Shown here one piece after another: positions 13,107 to 13,853 of a DNA stretch of 13,853 bases. The notes under the pieces are model-generated. The model ran no database searches. It was not told the origin of the DNA and saw nothing but the letters and a program-made list of their open reading frames with translations. The DNA is from DASUUI01 sp964577965 (lineage in GTDB: Bacteria; Gemmatimonadota; Gemmatimonadetes; Gemmatimonadales; Gemmatimonadaceae), in assembly GCA_964577965.1 (NCBI GenBank), contig CAZOAT010000066.1, positions 1-13,853 of the forward strand. The letters are read 5' to 3'. The position numbers and the translations under genes were made by a program. Positions within the stretch are counted from its first letter, which is position 1, and each line of letters begins with the position of its first letter.

Positions 13107-13664
13107 GTGCCCGGACGATCTGCTTTGAGGGTGATTGGCGTGGGAGCGGTGGTTCTCGCGGCGGCGGGGTGCGCAGCGCTGCAGCAGGCGGCGCGCAGCG
13201 TCGCGACCGCCACTGTGACGCTGACCGACATAGGTGGCGCGCCGCGCGGGACTGCGGTGCTCTGGCAGGACATGGAGGGTGTGGTGTACGTGCAGGTCCG
13301 GGGTGTAGCGCTGCCGCCGGGCACGAAGGGGATCCACTTTCACGCAGTGGGGCGGTGCGACAACGAGGGTGCTGGTGCGTTTGCGACAGCCGGTCCGCAC
13401 TTCAACCCAGACTCCAGGCGCCATGGCCTGAGCTCTGTGGACGGCCCTCACGCTGGCGACATGCCCAACATCGTCGTCCGCGACGATGGTACCGTGAGCG
13501 CGGACCTGCAGACCGATCGTGTGACTCTGACTGAGGGCCCACGATCGCTGTTCGATGAGGACGGCAGCGCGCTGATCATTCATGCGGGGCCGGATGATCA
13601 GATCACCGACCCTTCGGGTAACAGTGGATCGCGGATCGCGTGCGGGGTGGTGCGGGTGAGGTAG
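13107..13664 (+). CDS. sodC: Cu/Zn superoxide dismutase, lipoprotein form
   Basis: 185 residues from GTG 13107. The signal peptide ends in lipobox AAGC (Cys22), so the enzyme should be anchored in the envelope and act in the periplasm, converting superoxide to hydrogen peroxide and oxygen. All metal ligands are visible by alignment to the family: Cu by His77 and His79 (GIHFHAVGRC), His98 (AGPHFNP) and His159 (IIHAGPDD); Zn by His98, His106 (RRHG), His115 and Asp118 (GPHAGDMPN). The disulfide pair is Cys84 and Cys179, and the substrate-guiding Arg is Arg176 in GNSGSRIACGV. The length is normal for bacterial SodC plus lipoprotein signal. It is the last gene of the run, with its own strong ribosome binding site 15 bp after the dehydratase. 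Confidence 0.96.
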   Translation: MPGRSALRVIGVGAVVLAAAGCAALQQAARSVATATVTLTDIGGAPRGTAVLWQDMEGVVYVQVRGVALPPGTKGIHFHAVGRCDNEGAGAFATAGPHFNPDSRRHGLSSVDGPHAGDMPNIVVRDDGTVSADLQTDRVTLTEGPRSLFDEDGSALIIHAGPDDQITDPSGNSGSRIACGVVRVR

Positions 13665-13777
13665 ACGCTGCCACTGGGCGGTTCCTCGGGGATCCCAACC
13701 GTCCGACGATGGATTTGAGTCCGCGGAAGCGAGCGCAGACAGGTCCGGCACGTCGTGAGATGTTATCTTCAGGATTA

Positions 13778-13851
13778 CGGGGCGTAGCGTAGCCTGGTAG
13801 CGCGCCTGCTTTGGGAGCAGGAGGTCGCCGGTTCGAATCCGGCCGCCCCGA
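13778..13851 (+). tRNA. tRNA-Pro (anticodon UGG)
   Basis: 74-nt cloverleaf. The acceptor stem CGGGGCG/CGCCCCG is perfect, with discriminator A at 13851. The anticodon arm CCTGC-TTTGGGA-GCAGG has TGG at positions 34-36, and the T arm is GCCGG-TTCGAAT-CCGGC. The D arm contains the usual AGCCTGGTAGC. The bases after the discriminator are TT at the window end, so the 3' CCA is not encoded and must be added by nucleotidyltransferase, unlike selC in this same window. The 113-bp spacer between sodC and this gene shows no ORF or convincing terminator; TTATCT at 13763-13768 is a possible but weak -10 box. Confidence 0.97.
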
Positions 13852-13853
13852 TT

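Noticed and set aside
4785..13664. UGA stop codons in the operon acting as selenocysteine codons
   Set aside because: Each UGA coincides with the normal family C-terminus, and the following codons in frame show no continuation of the domain.
13693..13721. Hairpin CGGTT...AACCG after sodC as a terminator
   Set aside because: Only 5 bp of stem around a 13-nt loop and no T tract follows.

Overview
The window is GC-rich, gene-dense bacterial chromosome. Genes for LPS transport and heptose activation (lptE, rfaE2, an lpxH-like hydrolase) and several lipoproteins indicate a diderm. Together with the HEAT-cyclophilin fusion and the non-ATG starts, this fits Gemmatimonadota best, but that assignment is inference from style and gene order, not from a marker gene. 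I see no phage, IS, CRISPR or plasmid genes, and I did not find a convincing undescribed system. This is mostly ordinary core chromosome with a few oddities.

Region 1 (1-1230), selenium. The window opens inside selD (selenophosphate synthetase, N-terminus cut off). A short spacer with a 7-bp tandem repeat follows, then the selenocysteine tRNA gene selC (anticodon UCA, CCA encoded) and two tandem terminator-like hairpins. selA and selB are not in view. The tRNA has unusual mismatches in its acceptor and D stems.

Region 2 (1231-4710). A minus-strand exported protein with a carboxypeptidase-regulatory-like beta fold is divergent from a plus-strand exported DUF5683-like protein. The latter is followed by murI (glutamate racemase). 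murI converges on, and overlaps by 81 bp, an lpxH-like metallophosphoesterase on the minus strand.

Region 3 (4711-13664). Ten plus-strand genes form one tight, probably co-transcribed run: a ybgC-type thioesterase, a periplasmic HEAT-cyclophilin PPIase, an unknown lipoprotein, lptE, rfaE2, rph, rdgB, a two-domain GH3 beta-N-acetylhexosaminidase (nagZ-like), a PLP-dependent threonine/serine dehydratase, and a lipoprotein Cu/Zn superoxide dismutase (sodC). Six of the nine junctions overlap and the largest gap is 33 bp. The intergenic region between the lpxH-like gene and ybgC carries a perfect 8-bp inverted repeat, a candidate operator or hairpin. The run mixes envelope assembly (PPIase, lipoprotein, LptE, heptose transferase), RNA and nucleotide quality control (RNase PH, RdgB) and peptidoglycan recycling.

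Region 4 (13665-13853). A short spacer is followed by tRNA-Pro(UGG), whose 3' CCA is not encoded, at the window edge.
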